Shown in pieces: positions 9,901-17,899 of a stretch of DNA of 42,920 nucleotides (position 1 is the first letter of the stretch; every line of letters starts with the position of its first letter). Where the stretch lies: the NCBI GenBank assembly GCA_905235565.1, contig CAJOLR010000011.1, positions 1-42,920 on the forward strand, written 5' to 3'. The notes beneath the pieces were generated by a model, which saw only the letters and a program-made list of their open reading frames with translations, searched no databases and was not told where the DNA came from. The position numbers were made by a program, and so were the translations under genes. This stretch comes from an uncultured Bacteroidaceae bacterium (GTDB lineage Bacteria > Bacteroidota > Bacteroidia > Bacteroidales > Bacteroidaceae).

Positions 9901-10038
9901 CTCGGCAGGAGTGGCTCCGGCCTCCATGTTGGACTGGCCGAAGCAGAGATAGATAAAGAAATTGGGGTCAGGCTGCTGAGCCTTGAGCGGCAGACTCATC
10001 AGCACTGCCGCTGCAATAATCATAAATCTGGTTTTCAT
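6973..10038 (-). CDS. SASA-type carbohydrate esterase fused to GH51 alpha-L-arabinofuranosidase
   Basis: The start is placed at 10038, where MKTRFMIIAAAVLMSLPLKAQ gives a signal peptide; the upstream extension overlaps the mgtC-like gene and is rejected. The product is 1021 residues. Residues ~25-290 form an SGNH/SASA esterase: Ser36 in CFGQSNMEAG, VHQGESNPDD, and a downstream D-x-x-H in GDQFHFS. The rest is GH51, with an N-terminal carbohydrate-binding-like segment, then the (beta/alpha)8 barrel (THPTFMRFPGGCASEG). The acid/base is Glu700 in LGIGNENKG and the nucleophile Glu798 in VFVGEFANN, followed by the C-terminal beta domain. One chain could thus deacetylate and remove alpha-L-arabinofuranose. 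A Gly-rich insert (GGRPGRFGGFGGNQN) sits in the C-terminal beta domain. Only 7 bp separate it from the upstream gene. Confidence 0.88.
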   Translation of the reverse strand: MKTRFMIIAAAVLMSLPLKAQQPDPNFFIYLCFGQSNMEAGATPAEQDRDWNDPRFQFVSAVDMPRFNRKMGEWYTATPPICRQSNNLGPVDFFGRKMIEELPSQYRVGVINVSVAGAKLELWDKDACEEYLAMEAADPSRSWLVNMAKEYDMSPYQRIVDMARIAQKSGVIKGMLVHQGESNPDDDQWCGRLKKIHDDLCADLGLNPDEIPILAGELKQAEQGGACAAFNEVVLANLPKTMKNGYVISSLGCESTGDQFHFSTEGMRLMGYRMAEKMLQLQGFKPVQEREVTLNLKKKGLGIEISPTLAGIFFEDINQSLDGGICAQLIQNHSFQAYNVPDAPGNLKEKEFSYSDTVFFGWTVIKKEGARGQAHAVADKPLVKDLKRYYDYDPADRYDDELRYAQYSVRFDIEDAGQGMGIAANGFGTAPYGSERQGNYYSNNTQKASIPAQQGVSYDLTLYLAGQSYPGTITVQLEDANGQPNSNAITISRLGSDWKKYTGQLKAERSVDSRLSIIADKPGTFWLDYVTLLPESSQLWQDGKSGPFRKDLMQALADLHPTFMRFPGGCASEGTNYFGQPFWKNSIGPEEERIGFRNHWGYWTSQYVGFYEYLLMAESLGATPLPVLNNGVTCQFAGHQYIAPLETEADRKRFHDIFVNDALDFIEFCNGGTDTKWGKMRADMGHPEPFNLKYLGIGNENKGPEFWERFDIIYKEVQAKYPDIIIVSTAGSAADGREFNENMHEIDTKYQNTVVDEHYYRNNQWFYTNGNRYNADKVRGADGLTYDRKRPTRVFVGEFANNSSNNDFASAMAEAAYWTSLERNSDMVVMAAYAPLFCKKGFNKWNSNLIWFDNRGMWRTTNYYYQALFSEAGNRAFQMTDVMNGSEADGTVYTSPTVDTETGEIYIKFVNSEAVDKELTINMGKGQKRKEYTATVDFISSHDTKIKNQGDQNTYAGAQPQAQQLQGGRPGRFGGFGGNQNRVSYNEAVVPHTKNYGTIKKQFTLTLPENSIGIIKLTPTK

Positions 10039-10045
10039 TGATTCT

Positions 10046-10540
10046 TTATTGTTTGTTTTCTGAATTATCCTTGCTTTCTCTCTCATCCTTCTCCATCTTT
10101 TCAAGCGCAATCTCACGCGAGTTGCCGTCATGGAAAAGGAATGATGATGCCAGCACCAGAGTAACGATAACCGTTACCAGAACAGACACCCAGATCAGGC
10201 CGACACCTACGGCAATGCCTATGATACTGGTAGCGAATATGCTGGCGGCGGTGGTCAGACCGGACACATCGTACTTGTTCTTGATTATCAGTCCGGCGCC
10301 GATGAAACCTATGCCGGTTATCACCTGGGCGGCAATTCGGCCTGGATCTCCGTTTATCAGGTTAAGGTTGGTCTGGCATATCCAGATCGATGCCAAAGTG
10401 GCAAGTGTCGAGGCCATGCATATGAGCATGAAAGTCCTGACTCCGGCCGGATGTTTATGTATATAACGCTCCAGGCCGATGATACATCCCAGCAACGCGC
10501 TGATAAGGATCCTTGTAACGGCGATACTCTCAGTAAGCAT
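10046..10540 (-). CDS. MgtC/SapB family inner-membrane protein
   Basis: The 164-residue protein carries the MgtC signature regions: ILISALLGCIIGLERY with the acidic residue in the first helix, AGVRTFMLICMASTLATL, the conserved GDPGRIAAQVITGIGFIGAG loop/helix, and three further hydrophobic helices before a charged C-terminal tail (EKMEKDERESKDNSENK). Members of this family modulate magnesium adaptation, ATP synthase or membrane potential; the transport role is disputed. It lacks the long C-terminal domain of Salmonella MgtC, as is usual for short MgtC/SapB proteins. It is first in a probable two-gene transcript with the SASA-GH51 enzyme, a pairing with no obvious functional logic. Confidence 0.85.
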   Translation of the reverse strand: MLTESIAVTRILISALLGCIIGLERYIHKHPAGVRTFMLICMASTLATLASIWICQTNLNLINGDPGRIAAQVITGIGFIGAGLIIKNKYDVSGLTTAASIFATSIIGIAVGVGLIWVSVLVTVIVTLVLASSFLFHDGNSREIALEKMEKDERESKDNSENKQ

Positions 10541-10562
10541 AAAAAAACGGTTAATCTTTCTG

Positions 10563-10596
10563 CAAAAATAATCAATTAATTATCTTTACGAGCAAA
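10563..10596 (-). promoter_or_regulatory. Putative sigma-ABfr promoter for mgtC-like gene and SASA-GH51
   Basis: On the minus strand TTTG (10593-10596) precedes TATTTTTG (10563-10570), an exact TAnnTTTG box, with a 22-base gap. It lies 22 bases ahead of the ATG. Confidence 0.5.
10581..10588 (+). promoter_or_regulatory. Putative -7 box for the histidine phosphatase gene
   Basis: TATCTTTA differs by one base from TAnnTTTG and lies 19 bases before the ATG, back to back with the divergent promoter. No convincing -33 box. Confidence 0.3.
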
Positions 10597-10607
10597 TTAC
10601 TATCCTA

Positions 10608-11999
10608 ATGAAACGGTTAATATTTATTCTTTCGGCATTTACTCTGTTTTTCAGTGCTGATGCCCATGTGATCAAGAAGGACCAGATGAGTGCGGAGAAC
10701 TTAGGCAAGTTTGCCGGTTCGGTGTATGCATATGAGGCTCCAACAGAACCTCTCACTCCGGCTCCTAAAGGCTTTAAACCTGTTTATCTTACACATTTCG
10801 GACGTCACGGTTCCCGTTTTCTGGACAATGCGTCCAATTATGACCGTCCTTATAATATACTAAAGGAGGCCGATGATGCAGGCGCGTTGACGGACTATGG
10901 CAAGGATGTGCTGCGCCGGGTCGGGATAATACGTGCCGAAGCAGACCAGAGGGCCGGCGACCTTACCCCCAAAGGTATGCAGCAGCATCGTGATATTGCC
11001 CGCCGGATGGTGGAGAACTATCCGGAACTGTTCAAGGGAGACAAGACCATCATGGCCCGTTCCACCACATCCCATCGTGTCCTGGTAAGCGAATACTCGG
11101 CCCTGATGCAGATAATCCGGATGCGCCCCAAGATAAGGATTGACTATGACTCCAGTAACCATGATGAGCCCTGGATGTATACCGAGGATAAGGCCGTATC
11201 GGCCCACAAGCGCAAGATAAACTCCGCTGTGCAGGAGTTCAACCAGCGTCATACTCATCCGGAGCGCCTTATGAAGGCCCTGTTCAAGGATCCCGAGTAC
11301 ATAAAGACTGCCGGCGGACGCGACCAGAGCGGCAGCCTTTATTCATCCCTGTATGACCTGGCATCGTATGTGCAGGGATCGGACCCCGGCGTTGACCTGA
11401 ATGACGTGTTTACATATGATGAGTGGTATGACCTGTTCCTTATGAACAACATACGCTGGTACTCACAGGGCGGTTATTCTCCGCTTACCGACAATGTAGT
11501 TCCTTACGGACACTGCGTGACACTGCAGAACTTCATTGATTTTGCCGATGAAGCCCTGGCCGGAAACGGAGTGAGTGTGATGCTCCGTTACGGTCATGAG
11601 GTTACTCTCATGTCATTCTTTTCACTTCTGGACCTGAACGGCTCGGGTTACAGTACCGATGACCTGGAGAGCGTAGCCGACCACTGGGTGGCTTATGAAC
11701 TGGCACATATGGGCGGTAACGTCCAGTGGGTGTTCTTCCGCAACAAGAAGGGCGAGGTGATAGTCAAGTTCCTGCTTAACGAGCAGGAGGCCACTCTGCC
11801 CGATACTGTTCCGTTCTACAAGGATGCCAAGGGCAGGGAGCGGCACCCTTACTACCGCTGGGAGGATGTGCGCAAGTTCTATCAGGACAAGATTGACTAC
11901 TGGGAGGAGTATAAGGCTCATGACGACACCTCTGTTGAGGAGCCCTCATCATCCAGAAGCCGCGGTTTCCGTCAGGAGATAAATACCGCAACTAACTAA
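10608..11999 (+). CDS. Histidine acid phosphatase (MINPP/phytase-like), exported
   Basis: The 463-residue protein has a signal peptide (MKRLIFILSAFTLFFSADA). The branch-2 histidine phosphatase signature is present: THFGRHGSRF with catalytic His67 in the RHGxR motif, a central basic region (ARSTTSHRVLVSEY), and the proton-donor motif as His330-Glu331 in RYGHEVTLMSFF. The HE form (rather than the HD of classical phytases) recalls multiple inositol-polyphosphate phosphatases, which occur in gut Bacteroides. Likely action is periplasmic or surface hydrolysis of phosphomonoesters such as inositol phosphates; the substrate is inferred. The C-terminus ends in a Ser/Arg-rich tail after a coiled, charged helix. 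Confidence 0.85.
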   Translation: MKRLIFILSAFTLFFSADAHVIKKDQMSAENLGKFAGSVYAYEAPTEPLTPAPKGFKPVYLTHFGRHGSRFLDNASNYDRPYNILKEADDAGALTDYGKDVLRRVGIIRAEADQRAGDLTPKGMQQHRDIARRMVENYPELFKGDKTIMARSTTSHRVLVSEYSALMQIIRMRPKIRIDYDSSNHDEPWMYTEDKAVSAHKRKINSAVQEFNQRHTHPERLMKALFKDPEYIKTAGGRDQSGSLYSSLYDLASYVQGSDPGVDLNDVFTYDEWYDLFLMNNIRWYSQGGYSPLTDNVVPYGHCVTLQNFIDFADEALAGNGVSVMLRYGHEVTLMSFFSLLDLNGSGYSTDDLESVADHWVAYELAHMGGNVQWVFFRNKKGEVIVKFLLNEQEATLPDTVPFYKDAKGRERHPYYRWEDVRKFYQDKIDYWEEYKAHDDTSVEEPSSSRSRGFRQEINTATN

Positions 12000-12011
12000 A
12001 AATGATACAAT

Positions 12012-12025
12012 TGGGGACTGTCCCA
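12012..12025. repeat. Short REP-like palindrome GGGACTGTCCC
   Basis: TGGGGACTGTCCCA between the phosphatase and GH3 genes is a near-perfect palindrome without a U-run. It could be a REP-type element or an operator; only one copy was noticed in this window. Confidence 0.25.
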
Positions 12026-12062
12026 TTTTGTAATGTTCTTTAACTAACCAATATAACCTATT

Positions 12063-14708
12063 ATGAGAATCTTTAATGTTTTGGCTGTGGGGGCAGTAGC
12101 GCTGTCGCTTACGGCGTGTGGAGGCGGAAACTCCAAGTATGAGTATCCGTTCCAGAATCCAAATCTCAAAATTGAGAAGAGAGTTGAAAACCTGCTCTCG
12201 CTGTTGAGTCCCGAGGAGAAGGTGGGACTTATGATGAACGGCTCCATTTCCATAGACAGTCTGGGCATTCCTGCCTACAACTGGTGGTCGGAGGCCTGTC
12301 ACGGTATCTGCATGAATGGTGCCACGGTATTCCCGCAGGCAATTGCATTGGCTGCCACTTTCGATGATGCCCAGCAGTATGAGGTCTATACCGTGGTGTC
12401 CGATGAGGCACGTGCGCATTGGAACACATCGGACCACAACCAGTTCGGCAAGACCCGCGCTACAGGCGGTGCATGGCATCAGGGACTATCATTCTGGTGC
12501 CCCAACATCAACATTTTCCGTGATCCGCGCTGGGGACGCGGCCAGGAGACCAGCGGTGAGGATCCGTATCTGACAGGTAAGATGGGTACCGCTCTTGTAA
12601 AAGGTATGCAAGGCGATAACCCCAAGTATTACAAGACCCACGCCTGCGCCAAGCACTATGCCGTTCACAGCGGCCTGGAGGCTAACCGTCACCGCTTTAA
12701 CGTAAGCGTAAGCCAGCGTGACCTGTGGGAGACCTATCTGCCAGCATTCAAGACTCTGGTGACCGAGGCCAATGTTCAGGAGGTGATGTGCGCATACAAT
12801 GCTTACGAGGGCGAGCCCTGCTGCGGCAGCGACCGTCTGCTCACTGACATCCTGCGCAACAAGTGGGGATTCAAGGCTCTGGTGGTATCGGACTGCGGTG
12901 CCATTAGCAACTTCTACAACCGCGGCCAGCACGAGACCCATGCCAATGCCGTTGATGCCAGCGTTGATGCAGTGCTGTCAGGTACTGACATTGAGTGCGG
13001 TACCAGCTACAACGCTCTGGTGCAGGCATTGCAGGAGGGTAAGATAAATGAGGCCGATATAGACGTATCACTGCGCCGTATACTGCGCTCACGCTTTGAG
13101 CTGGGCATGCATGATCCCGCCTGGATGGATCCCTGGAAGGACCTGGGTGCCGATGACATCAGCAGCCCCGCACATGCAGCTCTGGCCCACAAGGCTGCCG
13201 ATGAGGCTATGGTTCTGCTCAAGAATCAGGGTAACATTCTGCCTCTTAAGAAAGAGGGTCTGACAATAGCCGTTGTTGGTCCCAATGCCGATAACGTAAC
13301 CATGCAGTACGGTAACTACAACGGTACTCCCACACGCGAGAATCAGATTTCTATTCTGCAGGCCATCAGGGCCAAGGCTCCTAACGCCAACATCATCTAT
13401 GACCGCGGTTGCGAGCTGGCCGATGAGTATCTGACCGTAAGCCATCTGGCTGACCTGAACGGCGGCAAGGGTATCTATGCAGAGTTCTGGAACAACACCC
13501 GCATGAGCGGCACTCCCGTGGCCAAGGGTTATTACGATGAGATTAACATGCGCACCATGGGTGACTACCGTTTTGCCGAGGGTGTGGAGTTCACTAACTT
13601 CTCAGCCCGCATGACTGGTAAGTATGTGGCTGACTTTACAGGTGACCTTAGCTATAACCTGCGTGGTAATGACACCTGGAAGCTGACCGTGAACGGCAAG
13701 GTGATTGCCGAGCAGAATGAGCCTGCTCAGGGCCGTGGCGGCCGTGGCGGTCAGGGCCAGACTCTTTCATTCAAGGTGGTCAAGGGCCAGACTTACAATA
13801 TCCAGCTTGACTTTACCAAGGGTGAGAGCGGATCGGCCTACCTGACATTCGACCTCAGCCAGCGCAAACTTGCAGAGTTCAGCTCTGTGGCACAGAAGGT
13901 AAAGGATGCCGATGTAATCATCATGGTATCGGGTATTTCGGCCCGTCTTGAGGGTGAGGAGATGCGTGTCAACTACGATGGATTCTCCGGAGGTGACCGC
14001 ACCAAGATTGAGCTGCCCAAGGTTCAGCTGAATCTTCTGGAGGCTATGTACAAGACCGGCAAGCCAGTCATACTGGTCAACTGCTCAGGCTCCGCAATAG
14101 GATTCGGTGCCGTTGAGAACCAGTATCAGGCATTGCTGCAGGCTTGGTACGGCGGTCAGGCAGGTGGTCTGGCTGTGGCCGATGTGCTGTTCGGAGACTA
14201 CAACCCCGCAGGCCGTCTGCCCGTTACTTTCTATAAGAGCACAGACCAGTTACCCGCCAATGTTGAGGACTATAATATGGATGACGGCTTTACATACCGT
14301 TACTTCAAGGGTGAGCCTCTGTACGCTTTCGGTTACGGTTTGAGTTATACTACATTCTCATACGGCGATGCAACCCTGTCCAAGCAGAGCATCAAGGCCG
14401 GCGGTACGGTTGATATCACCGTTCCTGTTACCAATACCGGCAAGCGTGACGGCGATGAGGTTGTTCAGATTTACATCAAGTCACTTGACAACCCGCAGGC
14501 TCCCATCAAGTCACTCAAGGGATTCAAGCGCGTGAACATCGGAGCAGGACAGACTGCCCAGGTCAAGATTACCCTGGAGCCCAAGGCATTCGAGTACTAT
14601 GATGAGAAGATTGATGAGCTGGCAGCAATGCCCGGCCGCTACAAGATCCTGTACGGCCCCTCATCGTTGGATAAGGATCTGAAATCTCTCGATTTTATAG
14701 TTAAGTAA
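12063..14708 (+). CDS. GH3 beta-glycosidase (beta-xylosidase/beta-glucosidase type) with PA14 insert, lipoprotein
   Basis: The 881-residue protein starts with a lipoprotein signal (LSLTACGGGN, Cys at about residue 19). The GH3 N-terminal barrel contains NIFRDPRWGRGQETSGEDPYLTG, KHYAVHSG and the nucleophile Asp277 in VVSDCGAI. The C-terminal alpha/beta domain is interrupted by a PA14 domain (~467-597, starting at GIYAEFWNN), and an Fn3-like domain ends the protein. Length and PA14 position match the Xyl3A-type and related GH3 enzymes of Prevotella/Bacteroides. A short GRGGRGGQGQ insert lies within PA14 (~556-567). It probably removes terminal xylose or glucose from oligosaccharides; the exact specificity cannot be read. 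It is 63 bp downstream of the phosphatase gene, so co-transcription is possible. Confidence 0.9.
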   Translation: MRIFNVLAVGAVALSLTACGGGNSKYEYPFQNPNLKIEKRVENLLSLLSPEEKVGLMMNGSISIDSLGIPAYNWWSEACHGICMNGATVFPQAIALAATFDDAQQYEVYTVVSDEARAHWNTSDHNQFGKTRATGGAWHQGLSFWCPNINIFRDPRWGRGQETSGEDPYLTGKMGTALVKGMQGDNPKYYKTHACAKHYAVHSGLEANRHRFNVSVSQRDLWETYLPAFKTLVTEANVQEVMCAYNAYEGEPCCGSDRLLTDILRNKWGFKALVVSDCGAISNFYNRGQHETHANAVDASVDAVLSGTDIECGTSYNALVQALQEGKINEADIDVSLRRILRSRFELGMHDPAWMDPWKDLGADDISSPAHAALAHKAADEAMVLLKNQGNILPLKKEGLTIAVVGPNADNVTMQYGNYNGTPTRENQISILQAIRAKAPNANIIYDRGCELADEYLTVSHLADLNGGKGIYAEFWNNTRMSGTPVAKGYYDEINMRTMGDYRFAEGVEFTNFSARMTGKYVADFTGDLSYNLRGNDTWKLTVNGKVIAEQNEPAQGRGGRGGQGQTLSFKVVKGQTYNIQLDFTKGESGSAYLTFDLSQRKLAEFSSVAQKVKDADVIIMVSGISARLEGEEMRVNYDGFSGGDRTKIELPKVQLNLLEAMYKTGKPVILVNCSGSAIGFGAVENQYQALLQAWYGGQAGGLAVADVLFGDYNPAGRLPVTFYKSTDQLPANVEDYNMDDGFTYRYFKGEPLYAFGYGLSYTTFSYGDATLSKQSIKAGGTVDITVPVTNTGKRDGDEVVQIYIKSLDNPQAPIKSLKGFKRVNIGAGQTAQVKITLEPKAFEYYDEKIDELAAMPGRYKILYGPSSLDKDLKSLDFIVK

Positions 14709-14726
14709 TCGATTGCAACCAAAAAA

Positions 14727-14760
14727 GAAGAAAGCCGGTTCATTTGAATCGGCCTTCTTC
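14727..14760. terminator. Bidirectional terminator between convergent GH3 and DUF1573 genes
   Basis: A 15-bp stem with one mismatch (GAAGAAAGCCGGTTC against GAATCGGCCTTCTTC) around a 4-base loop; A-run before and T-rich after serve both strands. Confidence 0.75.
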
Positions 14761-15837
14761 TTATTTGGTATCTACCTGTAACCTCAATTCGCGGAAGGGG
14801 CGGGTGGGATCGTTGGTGGTGAGGTTGATTGATCCCATAGTTGTGGTGTGAGGCTGTCTGGAGTTGGTTACGGCAACTGTTACCTTTAGTTTCTTGCCGG
14901 GTTTGATAACCATTCCGGTCCTTATGCTTATTGCAGTACCCTCCATGGGCTCTACATTACGGAAAATCAGATCGGTATTACCTGAATTGCCTATAACAAT
15001 GGTCTTCTTGTATATCTTGCCGGGTGTTTCCTCTCCGAAATCCACATATGACGGTTCTATTCGCATGACAGGTTTCGGGGCTGAGTCGTCAAACTTTTCG
15101 ATGCGAAGAGCGCTGACGACAATCGGCTCCTGGCTCTTCGCGCCGTCAGCCACCACCCAAACGGTATCACGGGCCATTCCGAAGTAATCCTTTCCTACAG
15201 GAATGGTGTATGTGATATGTATGCTGACAGTCTCCTGAGGGCCGATGCTTTCCGGGCATTCCACGCTCATTCCGTTACGGTTACCGGTAGTAATGACCGA
15301 TATCTTTGACGTCTTGTCACCCACATTGGCTATCCTTACCACCCTGCTGACGGTCTCTCCCTGAGTTATATATCCAAAGTTGCATCGTTTAGCGTTGGTC
15401 TTGACGGTGCCGGCCAGAAGGTGGGGGTAAATCTGATCAAGCCCCATGGGGATGGGGTTGACATCGGCAGTAATCATAATGCTGGCATAGTTGTGGCGGT
15501 CTTTGGTGAATACCTCAACCTCGCGCAGGACCTTGCCTTCGGTACGGGCGGGATCAAAAGCAACGGTTATCTCTCCGTATTCTCCACCGGCAACTGGCTG
15601 GGTGGAGTAGAGTACGGTAGTGCAGCCGCAACTGGTGGCTACGTTGTCAATCTGAATAGGGTTGTTGGATATGTTTACAAACCTGAAAGTGTGCTGTACA
15701 GGGCCGTCTGCCTCTTCAATCAGGCCGAAATCCCACTCATAGGTCTCAAAAACCATGGCTGAGTTGAGCTCTTCCTGGGCTTGAGCCAGGTTGAAAGACA
15801 GTGCAAGTATTGTGGTAAGTAAGGTTCTGACTTTCAT
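14761..15837 (-). CDS. DUF1573 domain exported protein
   Basis: The start is placed at the ATG at 15837, two bases after the stop of the upstream MBL gene (TGAATATG). A TTG six bases earlier is less likely. The 358-residue product has a signal peptide (MKVRTLLTTILALSFNLAQA) and repeated Ig-like beta domains. The first carries the DUF1573 hallmark, WDFGLIEE...HTFRFVN...SCGCTT. Later copies (CNFGYITQGE, VDFGEETPGK) repeat the pattern, giving about three ASH-like domains. Function is unknown; such proteins are common in Bacteroidetes and are likely periplasmic or surface-associated. It is last in a four-gene run with SIMPL, rsmG and the MBL hydrolase. Confidence 0.8.
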   Translation of the reverse strand: MKVRTLLTTILALSFNLAQAQEELNSAMVFETYEWDFGLIEEADGPVQHTFRFVNISNNPIQIDNVATSCGCTTVLYSTQPVAGGEYGEITVAFDPARTEGKVLREVEVFTKDRHNYASIMITADVNPIPMGLDQIYPHLLAGTVKTNAKRCNFGYITQGETVSRVVRIANVGDKTSKISVITTGNRNGMSVECPESIGPQETVSIHITYTIPVGKDYFGMARDTVWVVADGAKSQEPIVVSALRIEKFDDSAPKPVMRIEPSYVDFGEETPGKIYKKTIVIGNSGNTDLIFRNVEPMEGTAISIRTGMVIKPGKKLKVTVAVTNSRQPHTTTMGSINLTTNDPTRPFRELRLQVDTK

Positions 15838-15839
15838 AT

Positions 15840-16475
15840 TCAATAATAGTTTCTTTCGTTTTTAATTGTTGTAATGGGGCCGTGGCCGGGATATACGATT
15901 GTCTCATCGGACATTGTGAGCAGTTTGGTGCGTATGCCGGTCATGAGCGCCTGATGGTTGCCGTCGGGGAAATCGGTGCGGCCGTAACTGCCCTGGAAAA
16001 TGACATCGCCGGTAAAGACGCACTGCTGCTCCCTGTTCCAGAATACAATGCTGCCAGGTGAATGGCCGGGGATATGCAGTACATGGAGAACTGTATTACC
16101 AAAAGAGACCGTATCGCCATCATTGAGTACATTTTGAGGCTCTATCGGATTCACGTGCCCCTGGTAATTGATTCCGAATACCGACAGTCTGGCGCTCATG
16201 GTCCTGATCCAGGGCATGTCCAGATCGTTGGCACGTGCCTTTACCCCGTATGTATCCTCAACGAACGTGTTTCCGAATACATGGTCAAAATGCAGATGTG
16301 TATTCAACAGCAACTTTACGTTCAGACCGTTATCCGTGATGAATCCGGCCAATGCATCCGTCTCGCCGGGATAGAAACAGCCGGGGTCGATTATTGCGGC
16401 CTCATTTGTCTCATCCCACACAACATACGTGTTAACCGGCAGGAAATTGAACTCAAAACACTTAACGTTCATCAT
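15840..16475 (-). CDS. MBL-fold metallohydrolase (glyoxalase II-like)
   Basis: The 211-residue cytosolic protein has the metallo-beta-lactamase metal motifs in order: THLHFDH (HxHxDH, ~residue 59), IPGHSPGSIVF, FTGDVIF and YPGHGPITT. This matches the short YcbL/GloB-type hydrolases with a binuclear metal site. The substrate may be an S-acyl thiol such as S-lactoylglutathione analogues, but this cannot be read. Its ATG overlaps the rsmG stop by 4 bases (ATGA), indicating translational coupling. A second ATG follows immediately, and either may be used. Confidence 0.85.
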   Translation of the reverse strand: MMNVKCFEFNFLPVNTYVVWDETNEAAIIDPGCFYPGETDALAGFITDNGLNVKLLLNTHLHFDHVFGNTFVEDTYGVKARANDLDMPWIRTMSARLSVFGINYQGHVNPIEPQNVLNDGDTVSFGNTVLHVLHIPGHSPGSIVFWNREQQCVFTGDVIFQGSYGRTDFPDGNHQALMTGIRTKLLTMSDETIVYPGHGPITTIKNERNYY

Positions 16476-17095
16476 ATCTGGACGTAAACCACTTTCTTGT
16501 CCTTAAAGAATTCCTCCTTGAAGTATCTTGATATATCTGTTATCTCAGTCGCTCTACGGAATTTTGAAGTCTCAGCATTCAAATCTCCGCCCTTGAGGCA
16601 GATAACGCCGTTGGGATAGGCATTGCGCTGTGTCTTGCGGTTAAGCATATGGCCTGCTACTGAGCAGAGGTCGGGCAGGGGCATTACTCCACGAGACAGT
16701 ATGAATTCATACTTGTCATTGTCTTCTTCGGCCCGCTCATGACGGCACTCCACATTCTTAAGACCTATCTGCATGGCCACATCCTGTGCCACACGTACTT
16801 TCTTGCCGATGCTGTCTATCAGCGTAAAACCGCAATCGGGAAAGAGTATGGCCAATGGTATTCCCGGGAACCCGCCTCCTGTACCAACATCGGCAATCAT
16901 CGTGCCGGCCGAAAACCTGATAACCTTGGCAATGGCCATGGAGTGAAGTATATGGTGTTCATACAGATTGTCTATGTCCTTACGTGAAATGACGTTTATC
17001 TTGCTGTTCCAATCTGTATATAACGGGCCGAGAGCCTCCAGTTGTTCATACTGAAGGCTGCTCAGGTCGGGGAAATATTTCCTTATAAGGTCCAT
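16472..17095 (-). CDS. rsmG: 16S rRNA (guanine-527-N7)-methyltransferase RsmG
   Basis: The 207-residue protein matches RsmG/GidB in length and motifs. The N-terminal helical part carries the family phrase NVISRKDIDNLYEHHILHS. The Rossmann SAM site is MIADVGTGGGFPGIPLAILFP, followed by LIDSIGKKVRVAQDVA and the SRGVMPLPDL segment. It methylates G527 of 16S rRNA. The start codon directly abuts the stop of the upstream SIMPL gene, and its stop overlaps the MBL start, so the block is tightly coupled. Confidence 0.93.
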   Translation of the reverse strand: MDLIRKYFPDLSSLQYEQLEALGPLYTDWNSKINVISRKDIDNLYEHHILHSMAIAKVIRFSAGTMIADVGTGGGFPGIPLAILFPDCGFTLIDSIGKKVRVAQDVAMQIGLKNVECRHERAEEDNDKYEFILSRGVMPLPDLCSVAGHMLNRKTQRNAYPNGVICLKGGDLNAETSKFRRATEITDISRYFKEEFFKDKKVVYVQI

Positions 17096-17779
17096 TTACT
17101 TAAGGTAATAGGTTACCGTGGTGACTACTCTTACGTTCTTGATCCACGGGGTGTTGCTGTCGCGGTCATAGATTGAGAACTGACCCTGTGAAGCGGTCTG
17201 GATCTTACCCAGTCTGGAGCCGGAATCATCGGCAAACTTCTGTGCAACCTCGCGTGCGTTGCGGGTGGCAACCTCTACCATCTGGGGCTTAAGCTCGTTC
17301 AGTCCGTTGAAATCATACTGCACCTGATGCTCATAGTCATTGCCGCCTATGGCAATTCCTTTTTTCAGGAGCTCGCCCTGCTTGAGGATGAGCTGACGGA
17401 CCAGATCCACATTATCGGAACTTACGGTAACCACCTGCTGCATCTGGTAGCGGTTGGCTATGTACTCGTTGGAGTAGCGGTTGGCGGTACGGTCATAGAC
17501 GGTGGGGGCGGTGGTGCTTATCTCGCTGTCCTTAATGCCGCCGTCCTTGAGGAACTTTACAATCTCATTGCTCTTCTTCTCCATGGAGGAGTAGAGTTTT
17601 ATAAGGTCGTTGTCAACGTCCTGAATAACCAGTGGCCAGATTACATGGTCGGCCATAACCTCCTGGGTGGCAAGACCTTTTACGTTAACCACACGCTTGG
17701 TGCCGGTAAACTTGCCGACAGAGAGGAAAATGCAAACACCTAGTGCAAGCAGTCCCCAAAAATTGGTCGAGTTCTTCAT
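17096..17779 (-). CDS. SIMPL (DUF541) domain protein, membrane-anchored/exported
   Basis: The start is placed at the ATG at 17779, giving MKNSTNFWGLLALGVCIFLSV, an N-terminal hydrophobic segment; a 13-residue upstream extension has no support. The 227-residue protein matches the SIMPL family: VKGLATQEVMADHVIWPLVI, the middle region with a DGG..DSEISTTAPTVYDR motif, and a C-terminal VRVVTTVTYYLK strand. Family members include BP26 and YggE and form periplasmic or channel-like oligomers; the biochemical role is unclear. It is first in the SIMPL-rsmG-MBL-DUF1573 run. Confidence 0.83.
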   Translation of the reverse strand: MKNSTNFWGLLALGVCIFLSVGKFTGTKRVVNVKGLATQEVMADHVIWPLVIQDVDNDLIKLYSSMEKKSNEIVKFLKDGGIKDSEISTTAPTVYDRTANRYSNEYIANRYQMQQVVTVSSDNVDLVRQLILKQGELLKKGIAIGGNDYEHQVQYDFNGLNELKPQMVEVATRNAREVAQKFADDSGSRLGKIQTASQGQFSIYDRDSNTPWIKNVRVVTTVTYYLK

Positions 17780-17858
17780 ATCGTATGATATCTTTATAAC
17801 AAAGTGTAAAGTTGGCACTTTTTTGCCATAAAAGAAACTTGTTAAACCGAATTTTAAT

Positions 17859-17866
17859 TAAGTTTG
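17859..17866 (+). promoter_or_regulatory. Putative -7 box for GH43-GH27
   Basis: TAAGTTTG is an exact TAnnTTTG match, 33 bases before the GH43 ATG. A CTTG 17 bases upstream is a weak -33 candidate. Confidence 0.5.
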
Positions 17867-17899
17867 CATTATTGCATTGCTAACCTAATTACAACCAAT

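Noticed and set aside
10039-10131. N-terminal extension of the SASA-GH51 protein
   Set aside because: It lies within the mgtC-like gene, is Arg/Lys-rich and would bury the signal peptide.
14727-14760. Hairpin with AAAGCCGGTTC/GAATCGGCCTT, similar to the leader terminators, considered as another attenuator
   Set aside because: It lies between two convergent genes with no N/Q ORF ahead. It shows that this terminator style is common here, so the hairpins alone are not evidence for leaders; the ORF and pairing are.
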